A stretch of DNA of 64,000 bases from positions 17,514-81,513 of the forward strand of contig QANZ01046779.1 in NCBI GenBank assembly GCA_003254925.1. Direction: 5' to 3'. Source of the stretch: Chamaecrista fasciculata (Eukaryota; Streptophyta; Magnoliopsida; Fabales; Fabaceae). The notes beneath the pieces were generated by a model. The model was not told the DNA's origin. It saw only the letters and a list, made by a program, of their open reading frames with translations, and did not search any database. The translations under genes and the position numbers were made by a program. Below are positions 24,901-36,500 of this stretch, piece after piece (position 1 is the stretch's first letter; each line of letters opens with the position of its first letter).

Positions 24901-25842
24901 AAATATACTACAAAACTTAAGCTATTATGCAACAAAATTTGTTTTTTCTTGGATTGGTTTTGCTAATGGCAACACATTACATTGTACTGTGCATAGTCTT
25001 TCTTTGCAACTCCTCCTGGTAGTGATCCAGTAGCAATCGACTTCACCGGCATGGGGAAAGGCGAGGCTTGGATCAATGGACAAAGCATCGGACGATTCTG
25101 GCCCAAAAACCTCGCTCCAAATGATGGATGCACTGGTGGCTGCAATTACAAAGGGACTTATACTCATTCCAAATGTTTGAGGAATTGTGGAAAACCATCT
25201 CAAAAATTGTAAGTGCTCGAAACTCCACATGAGAAAAATGGTAAATGATAACTAATCCTAGTTCCAAACTCAAATCACCGATCATCCTGTAGGTACCATG
25301 TACCGCGCTCATGGCTGCAACCAAAAGGAAGCAATGTAATTGTGTTGTTTGAGGAAGTTGGAGGTGATCCAACACTAATAACTTTAGCTACAAGGAAGAT
25401 AGGAAGCTTGTGTGCACATGTTTCAGAATCTCATCCACCACCTGTGGATTTGTGGAATTCAGGAAGTAAACTAAGGCCTGTGGTTTTCCTTGAGTGCCAT
25501 GATCCAAATCAGGTGATTTCCTCCATTAGATTTGCAAGCTTTGGAACACCTCAAGGGACTTGTGGGAATTTCAAGCATGGCAGGTGCAGCAGCAACACAA
25601 GTGTCACTCTTTCCATAGTGCAAAAGGTGAGAATGAAATATTTTTATATATCATTTCATTTGTGTAATTGATTTTGATGATATTTTGTCGTTTTAGATAT
25701 AGACTGACTCAAGTGAACATGAACATATATATAGGCGTGCATTGGATCAAGAAGTTGTAGTGTTGGAGTGTCTGCTGATATATTTGGGGACCCATGCAGA
25801 GGACTCACCAAGAGTTTAGCAGTTGCGGTTGCTTGTACATAA
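18915..25842 (+). CDS. BGAL8: Beta-galactosidase, GH35 with SUEL lectin domain, BGAL8-type (copy A)
   Basis: Nineteen exons: 18915-19079, 19159-19254, 19356-19468, 19550-19616, 19724-19816, 20243-20386, 20465-20553, 20649-20754, 20854-20941, 21158-21276, 23146-23307, 23496-23698, 23780-23874, 24292-24392, 24528-24641, 24774-24875, 24997-25208, 25293-25626, 25735-25842; 836 residues. A signal peptide (residues 1-23) leads to NVTYDHRAL. The GH35 domain has [15 protein letters not shown] (likely acid/base Glu182) and IWSEMWSGW (likely nucleophile Glu251; relatives usually have TEN or TEA here). Beta-sandwich domains follow, and a C-terminal SUEL rhamnose-binding-type lectin domain (about 755-836). 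Such enzymes trim beta-galactosyl residues from wall pectin, xyloglucan or AGPs in the apoplast. Intact; intron 10 holds a copia fossil and a hAT element starts 77 bp after the stop. Confidence 0.93.
21438..22978 (-). mobile_element. Short Ty1-copia fossil with two LTRs, in BGAL8-A intron 10
   Basis: Two 119-bp direct repeats (21438-21556 and 22860-22978) differ at about 2 sites. In the element's own (minus) orientation they begin TGTTAG and end TTTCA; the purine tract GAGGGGGAG precedes the 3' LTR. Between them lies only the late pol part: copia reverse transcriptase ([33 protein letters not shown]) and RNase H ([16 protein letters not shown]). Gag, protease and integrase are not seen. The copy is broken and cannot move by itself. 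LTR similarity suggests an age of about a million years or so, by usual plant rates. It lies antisense to the host gene. No matching target duplication was found. Confidence 0.88.
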
Positions 25843-27103
25843 GACTAGCGTCCCATACTCTAATTCCATTATTAGTCAACCAACAAAGAATGTATCATGT
25901 TACAGAAACTATTCTTACTAGGGGTGAGGAAAACCGATCTCATCCAATTAAAACCGATCCAAACCAATCCAAACTGACGAAAACCAATCAAAACCGATTA
26001 AAATTTGGATGGTTTGGATGGAAAATGAGAGAACCAAACTTGTTTGGTTCGGTTTATTTTATAAATTAATGGTCAACCGAACCATCCGATCCTATATACT
26101 TCTATATATAAAATACTTTTATAAATAAAATATTTCCATATATAAAAAAAATGAACCTAGCACCTATTACTTTATTGATTCTCACTCAATCACTAATTCT
26201 CCTATTTCAATATCTGATTCTCCTATTTATTCTCACTCAATCACTGATTCTCCTATTTTAATCTCTTTAAAAAATCTATGATTTTCACTCAATCACTCAT
26301 TAAATCTCTTTAAAAAACCTAGCGCCTCTCCCTCTCAGATCACTCAATCACTTATTGGCCCAAATATTTTAGTTTTTCAGAATTTACCAACCAAACATAT
26401 TTTCATATTGTTTAATTTCAAAATCATATTTTGACTTTGCAAACCAAACAAATTTTCTTAATCTTAAAATTTTGAAAATGAAAACTATTTTCAGAAAACA
26501 AAAACAGGAAATGAAAACAAAAAATGTTTTCATAAACCAAACACCCCCTAAATTTGCTTTAGGGATTAGCTTTCTTTCTCTTTAATCTAAGTTTTGTTTC
26601 TGGCTTAAGTCTATAAGATGTTCCCAGCAGCAACATGTAAAGTCTTGAGTTAGCTACACAATTTTGTAAAACTAATAATGAGTTCTTTGTCAAATGGATG
26701 ATATGCTTTCTGAGTTTAAAAATGAGTGGAGGGATGGGTTGACAATCTTCATTGAAGAAGGATTAATTCTTTTCAATAGATGAAAGTTATACCAATGCTA
26801 AAAAGTATAAGACACTGCTACTATGAGTGAAACATCTGATTACGTAATCAAAACTATTGTAAGACACTGCTACCATGGACATGGAATGAGATGTAGGATA
26901 GATTAGTTTGTAGTCAAAACAAAGGGCTCTTGAGAAAGTGAGGTTAATACACCAAGTAGTGCCATACTTTTGGTTTTGGAGCATCAATGACCGCATGAAG
27001 ATTCACATCGTTTTACCTTAGTGAGATAATTGGCTACTTACACATTCTCTTGCAATCACATATTATGTAATGCTACTCTAATGATTTTTCTATTATTTGG
27101 CAG

Positions 27104-27333
27104 CTGAGGGTGAAATCCTATCAAAACACTGGCTTTGCAAGTGCCGATGAATCTTCTAAAGAAATAGCTTTAAATATTGCTACTAAGAAATAGTTAAAGC
27201 TTTCAAAAAAAAATTTTTCCATTTGATCATATGTTGAAATGATTAAATAATGCAGGAGATCCTATCAAAAGAGTTACCAGATGCAAAGGTTGTAGAAGCA
27301 GTCCCTGGAATACCAATAGAAATTTCAACTTGA
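27104..27333 (+). pseudogene. Two exon-like fragments of an unidentified gene inside the nested element
   Basis: After TTTGGCAG, 27104-27193 reads LRVKSYQNTGFASADESSKE and on to a stop. After AATGCAG, 27256-27333 reads EILSKELPDAKVVEAVPG, PIEIST and a stop. Both follow plausible splice acceptors and have gene-like composition, unlike the AT-rich surroundings. I do not recognise the parent gene. They lie upstream of a Helitron 3' end, so capture is the simplest reading. Confidence 0.45.
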
Positions 27334-27485
27334 AAAATACTTGTGTAGGTAGTTCCTTTGGCTGCGTATTTGATGTTAAAAAAAATGTAAAAATACTTAT
27401 ACTAAAACACATATCTGAAATCATAATTTTCTGCAAGGTAATTAGAATTTCATATGTCTAGGAAGATGTGATGAAAAGGAAAAAT

Positions 27486-27514
27486 CCGTGCAATGTGCAC
27501 GGGTCTCATACTAG
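27486..27514 (+). mobile_element. Helitron 3' terminus
   Basis: CCGTGCAATGTGCACGG folds into a 7-bp stem with a 3-base loop (27486-27502), followed by 8 bases and CTAG, then a T at 27515. Hairpin, spacing and CTRR-T are the diagnostic end of plant Helitrons. The 5' TC end was not found; the element would lie upstream, probably from about 26.3-26.6 kb. The sequence TCTCTTYAAAAAACCTAGCG occurs at about 26304 and again right after the terminus. Confidence 0.7.
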
Positions 27515-28017
27515 TCTCTTCAAAAAACCTAGCGCCTCTCCCTCTCAGATCATTCACCTATTTTAATTTGTATGGATGCCTATATATATTATAATTTGTA
27601 TGAAATTATAATTTTAGGAATATGATATTTTGTTTAAAAGAAAAATACACAAAAACCAACCAATCGAACCAAACCAAACCGATATCCAAACCAAACCGAT
27701 CATTCGGATATCTAGAATTTTCTGGATAAATTGGATGGCAATTTTGACTATCCAATTACATCGGTTCGGTTCAAAAAAATAGACAAACCAAGCCGAACCG
27801 AACCGATGCTCACCCCTAATTCTTACGAACCTAAAAATGTAAAAATGACACAAAGGATATAACTCAATAAATTGTCCTTTCATTACTATGTATTGTGTAA
27901 TCTCTAAGATATACAAAATTTAATGAGGCCCTTATGGGGTGGGCCTTAAGTCATGAGGAAGAGGCCGTGAAATCTCCAATATGAAATATAGTGGGCTATT
28001 TTTGTATTGTAGTTAAT

Positions 28018-28330
28018 TAATAATTTAGTCCTTAAAAGATGTTATATGTGTCAATTAGGTCCTTGAAAGATAAAATTATCAGATTTAGTTTATGAAATAT
28101 GTAATTAGGATCAATTTAATCTTTTTGTTAAATCTAAAAACTATAATTTAATGACAATGTTTTAAAAAATTATATTTATCCTTAAATTTGAATTGATATC
28201 TTAATAAAATAATCAAATTAATCATAATTACATCTATCAATCAAGACTAAATCTTATTATTTGATTTTTTAGAGACTAAATTGAGAAATTTAGCATCTTT
28301 TAAATCACTAGATCATTAATTTAGTCTTTA
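28018..28330. repeat. Fold-back MITE between the galactosidase genes
   Basis: AATTAATAATTTAGTCCTTA at the left is mirrored by ATCATTAATTTAGTC at the right, with paired internal motifs on both arms. It belongs to the same group as the copies in the DTX46 introns. No coding content. Confidence 0.5.
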
Positions 28331-30728
28331 TTTGTGCTATCTGCAGTAACGTTTAGATGTTTAATGGAAAAGGAAGATAAGTGATGAGAAAGCTAGTTTG
28401 TTATTTTCACAAAACTCAGAGTGGCAAAGGGACAAGTATCCAGCAGGGGTATATATCTAGATTAAAATATAATTAATGTGAAAGAGAATAGATGGAAACG
28501 TGTGAGATATTATGGACAAACCTTTCATCTTCATTATTTGGTTGCGTTGAGGAACGGAAATGATGAAGTTTGAAGATAAGGTCAACTTTTTGTTGGTGTA
28601 GTCATATGATATAGCATTAGGAATATAGTTAGCATTAAGTAATATATGAAAAAGGAAGATTTGGTGGGTTTAGGTCATTGAATTTTGTTTGAGTTGTAGT
28701 TGACTCGAAGCTTCCATTATGTTGTTCAATTGTAAGTGGTGCAGTGGTGCTATTTGTTTAAATACATATAGAATTATAGATAGATACCAGAACCAATTAC
28801 TGTCCGGTGCCCTTTAAACTGGGGACCAAGACCCACTTTAATAAGTTGAAACTTGAACTAAATGAAGAGCCTAATTGGTTGCATATATGAATGGAATGAA
28901 CCAAAGAATGATTAATTAGGGGAAGATATTGCAATTGTGGTGGAAGATAAGGATGTATAGATTAAAGAAGTGGCACACTAAGTAAGCACTATTTGTTCAT
29001 TAACTCAGTAATGGATGTACGAAGAGGAAGCACGACACGTCCATGACATTAGAATGGATGAATTATGATGTACCTACCAACCAACAACCCATTTAAACTG
29101 TTTTCAGTCTGCATTTTCAATGACCCAACAACTATCAAAGCCCATGTGTGATTGTACTAGTGTGTTTGAGAGCGTAAACCTCGGCTAATTATCGCAATAA
29201 ACTAGTTCTAATAATAAGAAATTAACAATAATGATTAATTCACAACGAATCAGTGCCAAATACGATTAATGTTGGAAAAGAAAGGAAAATGAAAAGAATG
29301 GGCAATCCCGAGAATCAATGACTTGGAAAGGACAACTCATTAGTGTTCCCCAATGGAACGCACACAATAAAAGTCAGCGATCCCTTTTCCTTGTCTATTA
29401 GGTGCCATAGCTGCCAAACCAAAATCAATCCACTTTCATTCTCACCTTTTATTTTTTGTAATCATATTTTTATTTGAATTGAACTAGATTCAATGATCTA
29501 ACTGCTAATTGAATTGAAGAACTAATTTTAAGAATTATTTTGAGAATCAAACCGAATTAAATTAAAAATAATAGATAAAAATTAAGTTAGATCAGTAAAT
29601 TAAGAATTATTTGGTTCAATTAAAACAAAAAAAAAATTAATTTTAAGCTTTTATATATTAATAATTTTTTTTAATTTTGACTATAATTTAATTTCTTAAT
29701 TCACTTCTTAAAATATTATTTTGTCATCAATGTCAACCTTTATCTCTAAATTATTTTATTAGAACACAAATTATTTATAATAAATTATTAGTTTATAATT
29801 ATTACTTCTAATATTTATATTTTATATATTAATTATATTTAAAACAATTAATAATTCTTATTTATTATATTATTTGGTTCTACAAATTAAGTCGAATACT
29901 TCTCCAAATGATTCGGTTATGACAACATTAATTATTTTGATATTTATGTTTATTTTTTGAATCAACTACATGTATATATTTCTTAAGCAACAATAAAAAT
30001 AATTTAGATCCTCTATAGAGAGATGTAGTGCTGAGAAAATAATGAGTAGAGTAGAAAGAGAAACTATTAGTGAGACTCACTTTCTGGCTTCATTTGTTTC
30101 TTTCTCTCTTTATTTGTTTTTTTCTCTCTTCGCACTACACTTATAATTAATGCACTATAAAATATCCAAATTGTAACCAAAAAAAAACTATAGCTCTTAA
30201 AAGTTTTAATTTTGTATAATATATATTGTTTAATAAATGAGAGCGAGATCAGAAGTCTTGATGTGAAATGCTTATGACTTGTTACTTTTACTACTATCAT
30301 TAATCTGCTAGCTCATCGGCAAATTGACACAATAAAAAAAGAAAAATAATTCAGTAAGACTTGTGCAGTAATTGTACTTGGTTTTCTTACGACATATAAT
30401 TTTGTTTCACTGATTAGTTATGCAATAAGATTTTATGACATTTTATTTTTAATGATAATTTATTACAATAAAAATATAAAAAAAAAACATATATGTTGGT
30501 TGATTTTATAAATAATTAGTATTTGTGAACATTCACAATTGTCTTTTCATATTTTCATGTATAGAAGTTTGTAATGTCCTTTGTAATTAAGTTTATGATC
30601 TTTAATTTCTTGTGTACATGAATATGAGTCTATGTATTCATTAGGTACATTCCACCCTTGAAGTTCTTTATCATATATATAGAGGCTTTAGGAGTTGATG
30701 TAAAGGTTGGAGATTACTTAAATAATAG
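28331..30728. other. Intergenic AT-rich DNA
   Basis: I see no gene and no clear terminal repeats in about 2.4 kb. An isolated N at 30729 marks a join just before a truncated repeat. Confidence 0.45.
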
Positions 30729-30729
30729 N

Positions 30730-30813
30730 GGGTACCACAATACAAAAATTTTTCTTTCAGGGTACCAAAGGGGAACCGCCCCTAACCACAGGGTACCAAA
30801 TTGCAATTTACCC
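30730..30813. repeat. Right end of a family-B repeat, cut at an N
   Basis: Reads CCCCTAACCACAGGGTACCA and ends CAATTTACCC, the reverse complement of the starts at 11472 and 12373. It provides the right terminal repeat those copies lack. The left part is missing at the N. Confidence 0.6.
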
Positions 30814-31594
30814 TATATTTTATAAATAACAGTTGTAGAATAATTGTAATTGAGCATGTGAATTTTGCAGTAGAGTGAGAAGTGAGAAGTGAGATGGCTA
30901 ATAAATTAATAATGATAATAGCACTTTCCACCGACATCCATTCTTCACCTTCACTGCTTCACTTGCGTGTCTTTTAACTCCTATAATTTTAATTATTTTT
31001 CCTTAATTCAAAAACACTTTCTATATTTACTTATTTCAATAAAAGACAAATTTTCACATGATTCAACAGCTAATATCTGAATCTCTCTATAAAAGAATTG
31101 ATGTAGATATTTTTAACTTAATCCCTAACTATAATCTCAATTACCAAATATGGCCAAAATATTTTTTTATATTTTATTTATCCTTATGAATATTTTATAA
31201 AAATTAAAATTAAAGAATTTTGATAAATATGATTGTTCAGTAATAACATTCGAATAATAATTTGTATGGATTAAGATTTTGGAGTTGAACAACATAAAAA
31301 AATTAAATATTAAATAAGTAAGGTGATGATTAGTGGTTTGACGCTGGTTGAAAGAAAAAATAAAAACCAGGTAAGAAGAACGTGTTTAAGCATGGTTTAT
31401 CGTCCTAATCATTAGTATTATAAATTTATAATTACTCCATGATCCATCTAAGTTTCTGAACCACTTTAATGAGTCAGTGGCTTTATGTTTTCTTCTCTTT
31501 CTCACGAAACTCGAACACAACAACAACCATTCCATATCCCCACAAGTCACGGGCTCGCCTCTTTTTTCGAATTTTGACACTTTTCTCTTTTATA

Positions 31595-32275
31595 AAAATG
31601 GTCAAAACCTTATTTTGGCCCCTAATTTCTAACTCAAATTCCGTTTTGGTCCTAATTTTTTTATTTCATTTTGGTCATTAATGTTTCTCAACAATTTCAT
31701 TTTGGTCCCTAACAGTTTCATTTTGATGCAACGATATTGAAGCTACTAATGGCTCTTGATGAGTTATCTCTTTTCAAGTCTAATGTGACGAAATTAGAAC
31801 AATGAGTAACTCTTGATCAGTTCTTTTCTATTTAGTTGAGGTTATTGTCAAATGAGGTTAAATAATACTCCCGAATCTGGTATTGATGTTTTAACTAAAT
31901 CCACTTTTAGAGTACTATTTGACTTTGTTTGTTGATGTCCTTAACTAGACAGAGAAAAAGACTCGTCAAAAGTAACTCATAGCATCGATAACATTACATT
32001 TAGACTTGAAATGAGTTAAATATGATTAACTTAATGAAACAAGAGGCTCACTTTCGAGTCCGATTTAACTTCATTTGTTGATGGCCCCAATTGAGCATAG
32101 AAAAAATTCATCAAAAGTAGCTCGTAGCTTCGATTTCGTAACATTCAGACTTAACACGAGAGAGATATAATATATTCAGTAGTTATGAATCAATCGTTGA
32201 ACTTATTAGTAAATATTAGGGACCAATATGAAATTTAGATTAAAAAGTATGGACCAAAATGAGGTTTTTACCTAT
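31595..32275. repeat. Fold-back element with GGTCC-rich arms
   Basis: The left arm has CAAAACCTTATTTTGGCCCC and TTTTGGTCC motifs; the right arm has GGACCAAAATGAGGTTTTT in reverse. The middle holds unrelated AT-rich DNA. Ends are approximate. Confidence 0.45.
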
Positions 32276-32283
32276 AAAAAATA

Positions 32284-32698
32284 AGGCCAAAATCTCATAT
32301 TGGCCCCTTATATATGGCGTGGATTTCAAATGGGTCCATTATGTTTCATTTGTTTTAGATTAGTCCTACTTTGAGACTATCAATAAATAAGGTTAAATCG
32401 AGTTCTAAAAGCAGATGATTCATTTCATGGTCAAACAAATGAAATTGGTCATATCCCTCTTATTTCAAGTCCGAATACGACAAGTTCAAAATTATGTGCT
32501 AACTCTTGAAGATTTCTTTCTCTGCCCATGTATGATTATTAGCAAATGAGGTCAAATCGCATCTTGAAAGTAGGTTTGGGACCAATTTGAAAAATCATAA
32601 AAATATATAAGACCAATTTAAAACAAATGAAACACAAGAGACCAATTTGAAATTCATCCCATACATAAATAACAAATTTGAATTTTTGGCCAAAAAAT
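32284..32698. repeat. Second fold-back element, adjacent
   Basis: The left end (AAGGCCAAAATCTCATATTG) and right end (GAATTTTTGGCCAAAA) are inverted, with paired GTTTCATTTGTTTTA and AAAACAAATGAAAC motifs. It lies about 10 bp from the preceding element, so these may be two insertions of one family. Confidence 0.45.
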
Positions 32699-33498
32699 AA
32701 ATAAATGTATGTAAGAAATTTACATTGATTCTTCAAAGTTCAACCCATTCACACCCTGTGGGATCACACTTTTTTTCTTATTTTTTTTTTCTTTAAAATA
32801 CATTAAAAATAAAAAGGGTAAGAAATGCAAATGATTTACTTCCCATAATAACATCTCTATTTCTCTGCTTCATTATTGTCCGGCTTTGTTTAGCTGACCA
32901 GTGACCATGAATGAATAAATGTACCCAGTTTTTACAGTAAGCACCAGCATTTCCCTTCCTCTCAGTTCTCAAATCTCACCGCCGCAATTGCTGACAAAAT
33001 ATTCATTCTGTCACGCTAACGGTACCGCCCCATAAATCCAAAATTCCCAAAAATTAAAATCAAAGTCCTGAAGCTGAAGCTGTGAAAGCAGAAAGCTTTT
33101 GTCGAAATAGACAACAGAAAATAACAGAGGAAGACGACGATGACGTTGACGCTGACATTGTTTTTTCTCCTAATAATAAGATAATAATAATGGAGGTAAC
33201 GTGACCTTCCCGCTCCACTATATATTTCCTACACTCTTCTTCTTCTTCATCTTCATCTTCATCATCATCTCTCATTCTTTTTGATTCCCTTAAGCGGCGG
33301 CTAACCACCAACATTCTTCATTCAACATTTAATTACTTACACGCTTGTTCACTGACATGTTTTTGAAGAAGCAGATTGATTAAGCCAAGCAAAACCCAGC
33401 CACCATTGTTTTCTCCTCAAGTTATTAATTTAATCTGTTGCTATTTGCTTCACGGATAATGCGTTCTTCTTTACACTAAGATCTCATCTAAGCCTGCC

Positions 33499-33506
33499 TT
33501 TAAATA
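33499..33506 (+). promoter_or_regulatory. TATA-like box of BGAL8 copy B
   Basis: TTTAAATA lies about 85 bp upstream of the ATG at 33585 in the context GCCTTTAAATACAAG. It is a plausible but weak TATA box. Confidence 0.4.
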
Positions 33507-33584
33507 CAAGACGCAAAAGGGAATATTTTTCCTTGTGGGTTTGGTATTTGGTTCTCTCTAAGAAAACCCAAAAAAAAAAAAAAC

Positions 33585-36500
33585 ATGAGACCGACACAGA
33601 TTCTGTTCCTTTTGTTTTGGTTCCTTGGCATTCTTGCCTTTACCTCGTTTTCCGCCAATGTCACCTACGACCACCGTGCATTGCTCATCGACGGCAAACG
33701 CCGTGTCCTCATATCTGGTTCTATTCACTACCCTCGTAGTACTCCCGATGTATGTATATATACATATATATATATATATAAATGTCTCTTTCAATTCTTC
33801 TCTTTCTCTGTCTTTAGTACTTTTCCACTCAACTATGGTGTTTTTTTTTTTGTCTCAGATGTGGCCTGACCTCATTCAGAAATCCAAAGATGGAGGATTG
33901 AATATTATTGAAACCTACGTTTTCTGGAACAAGCACGAACCTGTTAGAGGCCAGGTTCTGTCATCGCCATTAATGTCATAATTTTCATTTTTTGTTTCTG
34001 ATTTTAATTGAATATAAACATCAGGGTTGTGAGCAAGCATTCATTCATCTTTTTGTTTCTTCTCTGAAGTAATTTATGGGAAGACCTCATTATTATTTAG
34101 AGCTAAAATTAAGTGACTGATGAGTGAGACATTATATTTTGCAGTATAATTTTGAAGGCGGGAACGACATAGTGAAATTTATTAAGCTCGTCGGAGCAGC
34201 AGGTCTTTATGTGCATCTCAGGATTGGTCCATACGCATGTGCTGAATGGAACTATGGGTAAAACACTAAAGATAGAATCTTTCCTTAATCTAGTGATTCC
34301 AGTAGTTGTTTGGTTTTCATAATCTAATTTTTTTAAGTTTTGAAACAGTGGTTTCCCTCTTTGGTTGCATTTTATACCCGGAATTGAGTTCAGAACTAAT
34401 AACGAACCATTCAAGGTAAATAATTCTATTTTCTTTTTCTTCTTTTTTCTCTACTCTCATCCTGCTGTTTGGTTTAATTAAGTATTATTGTTCACCCACC
34501 TTAACAAACTCTGTTTTTCCAGGCGGAAATGCAGCGATTCACTGCTAAAATTGTGGACTTGATGAAGCAAGAGAAACTCTATGCGTCTCAGGGAGGTCCT
34601 ATTATTTTATCTCAGGTAACTTTTAACAAAAATTTGGTCAAACACAGTGTGGATATTAATCTTTAAAGACATATTACTAACTCTCTATCTATATATTCTC
34701 CAATTGGCAGATTGAAAATGAGTATGGTAACGGTGACATCGAGCCACGATATGGTGCTGCTGCTAAACCATACGTCAATTGGGCAGCATCCATGGCTACA
34801 TCACTTGATACTGGTGTTCCATGGGTCATGTGCCAGCAAGCTGATGCTCCTGACCCTATTGTAACTTCTTTTCCACCTTATCTTTTACTTTACTAGATTC
34901 CTTGCCTTCTTCAATCTACATATCTAATCTAATTAGATATATTCATTGCTTTCAGATTAACACTTGCAATGGATTTTACTGTGATCAATTCACACCAAAC
35001 TCCAAGCAAAAACCAAAGTTTTGGACTGAGAATTGGGTTGGATGGTGAGCCTCTTTCTTTTGATGTGTGTGTGTGTTTGTGTAAATTTTGAACCTTGAAA
35101 CCTTTTCTGAATTCTTAATTTGGATTTGTAGGTTTCAATTATATGGCGGCGCAGTACCTTACAGACCCGTAGAAGATATTGCATTTGCTGTGGCACGTTT
35201 CTTCCAGCGAGGTGGAACACTACAAAATTACTATATGGTAATCCATCCATCCATCCATACATGGGGTTTAAGTTCACTACTGTGTGATACTTCAAGATAA
35301 ACCTGCTTAAACTGAAAACAATGGTAAACTTTAATGCCTATATATATATTATGTTGCTCTGAAACAGTACCATGGTGGGACCAACTTTGGTCGGACTTCT
35401 GGTGGACCATTCATTACTACAACTTATGACTATGATGCACCAATTGATGAGTATGGTATGCATGAAGGCTTCCTTATTCTGTCCAACAAATACATAAACT
35501 GATGCGGTTCTTATTTATGCAGAACACAAAAAAGTGCAGCTAACATGTTTTATGTGTGATTATATAATTTATCTTAATTGTATGATGATGCAGGAATTAT
35601 TAGGCAGCCTAAGTGGGGTCACCTTAAAGATTTGCACAAGGCCATAATGCTTATTGAAGAAGCATTGATAGCCACGGATCCCAATATTTCATCACTTGGT
35701 ACAAATATAGAGGTAGTTACATGTGATCTCCGTTGTGCAAAATGCTTCTTTTATATGCTTGATAAAGGAGTAGGCTCTTTATTCTATATTAATACATAAC
35801 TTTTACTATTTGAACCCAGGCTGCAGTTTACCAAACAGGATCTGTATGTGCTGCCTTTCTTGCCAATTTTGGCACATCTGATGAAACAGTAGTTAAATTC
35901 AATGGCAATACTTATCACTTGCCCGCTTGGTCTGTGAGCATCTTACCAGATTGCAAGAATGTAGTGTATAACTCTGCAAAGGTTTGCTTAAACCAACTTC
36001 AGCTTCTTGATTACATTTATGAGGCCTCAATTTTAAGTAAAGCTCTAACTTTATCTACCACAGATCAATTCTCCAACTGTGATTTCAAGCTTCGCAAGAG
36101 AATCTTTAACAGAAAACACTGATGCCTTACAAGGCTCTAGCTCCTCATGGAGTTGGATAAGTGAACCAGTAGGTATTTCGGAAGCCGATGCATTCACAAA
36201 AGTTGGATTGCAGGAGCAAATCAATACAACAGCAGATAAAAGTGACTACTTGTGGTACTCATTGAGGTATATAAATACTGACCTCTATGGTTAACACAGC
36301 TATCTTATGAGTTCTTATATACCTATGATTATCCTCTTCATGATGACATGTTTTCTCCCTTTTTCTTCTATCTCAAAATTTTTTTAGCATTGATCTTCAA
36401 GATGATGGTGGTCCTCAAACTGTCCTTCACATTGAATCACTTGGTCATGGGCTTCATGCTTATGTCAACGGCAAGCTTGCAGGTAATAAAAATTAAAGCA

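Larger units (their letters stand above)
25919..27818. mobile_element. hAT-like DNA transposon with perfect 8-bp target duplication
   Basis: The ends are inverted: TAGGGGTGAG at the left and CTCACCCCTA at the right, and the same 8 bp, ATTCTTAC, flanks both (25911-25918 and 27819-27826). Sub-terminal regions on both sides are crowded with AACCGAACC/GGTTCGGTT motifs, as in hAT elements. No transposase reading frame is seen in 1,900 bp, so it is non-autonomous. A Helitron 3' end and exon-like fragments lie inside, meaning another element inserted into it. It begins 77 bp beyond the BGAL8-A stop codon and so may lie in its 3' UTR or terminator region. Confidence 0.85.

Noticed and set aside
33060-33314. 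Minus-strand frame with an acidic DDEDEDEEEEE run
   Set aside because: It arises from a CTT/CAT-rich leader region upstream of BGAL8-B; no homology or splice support.
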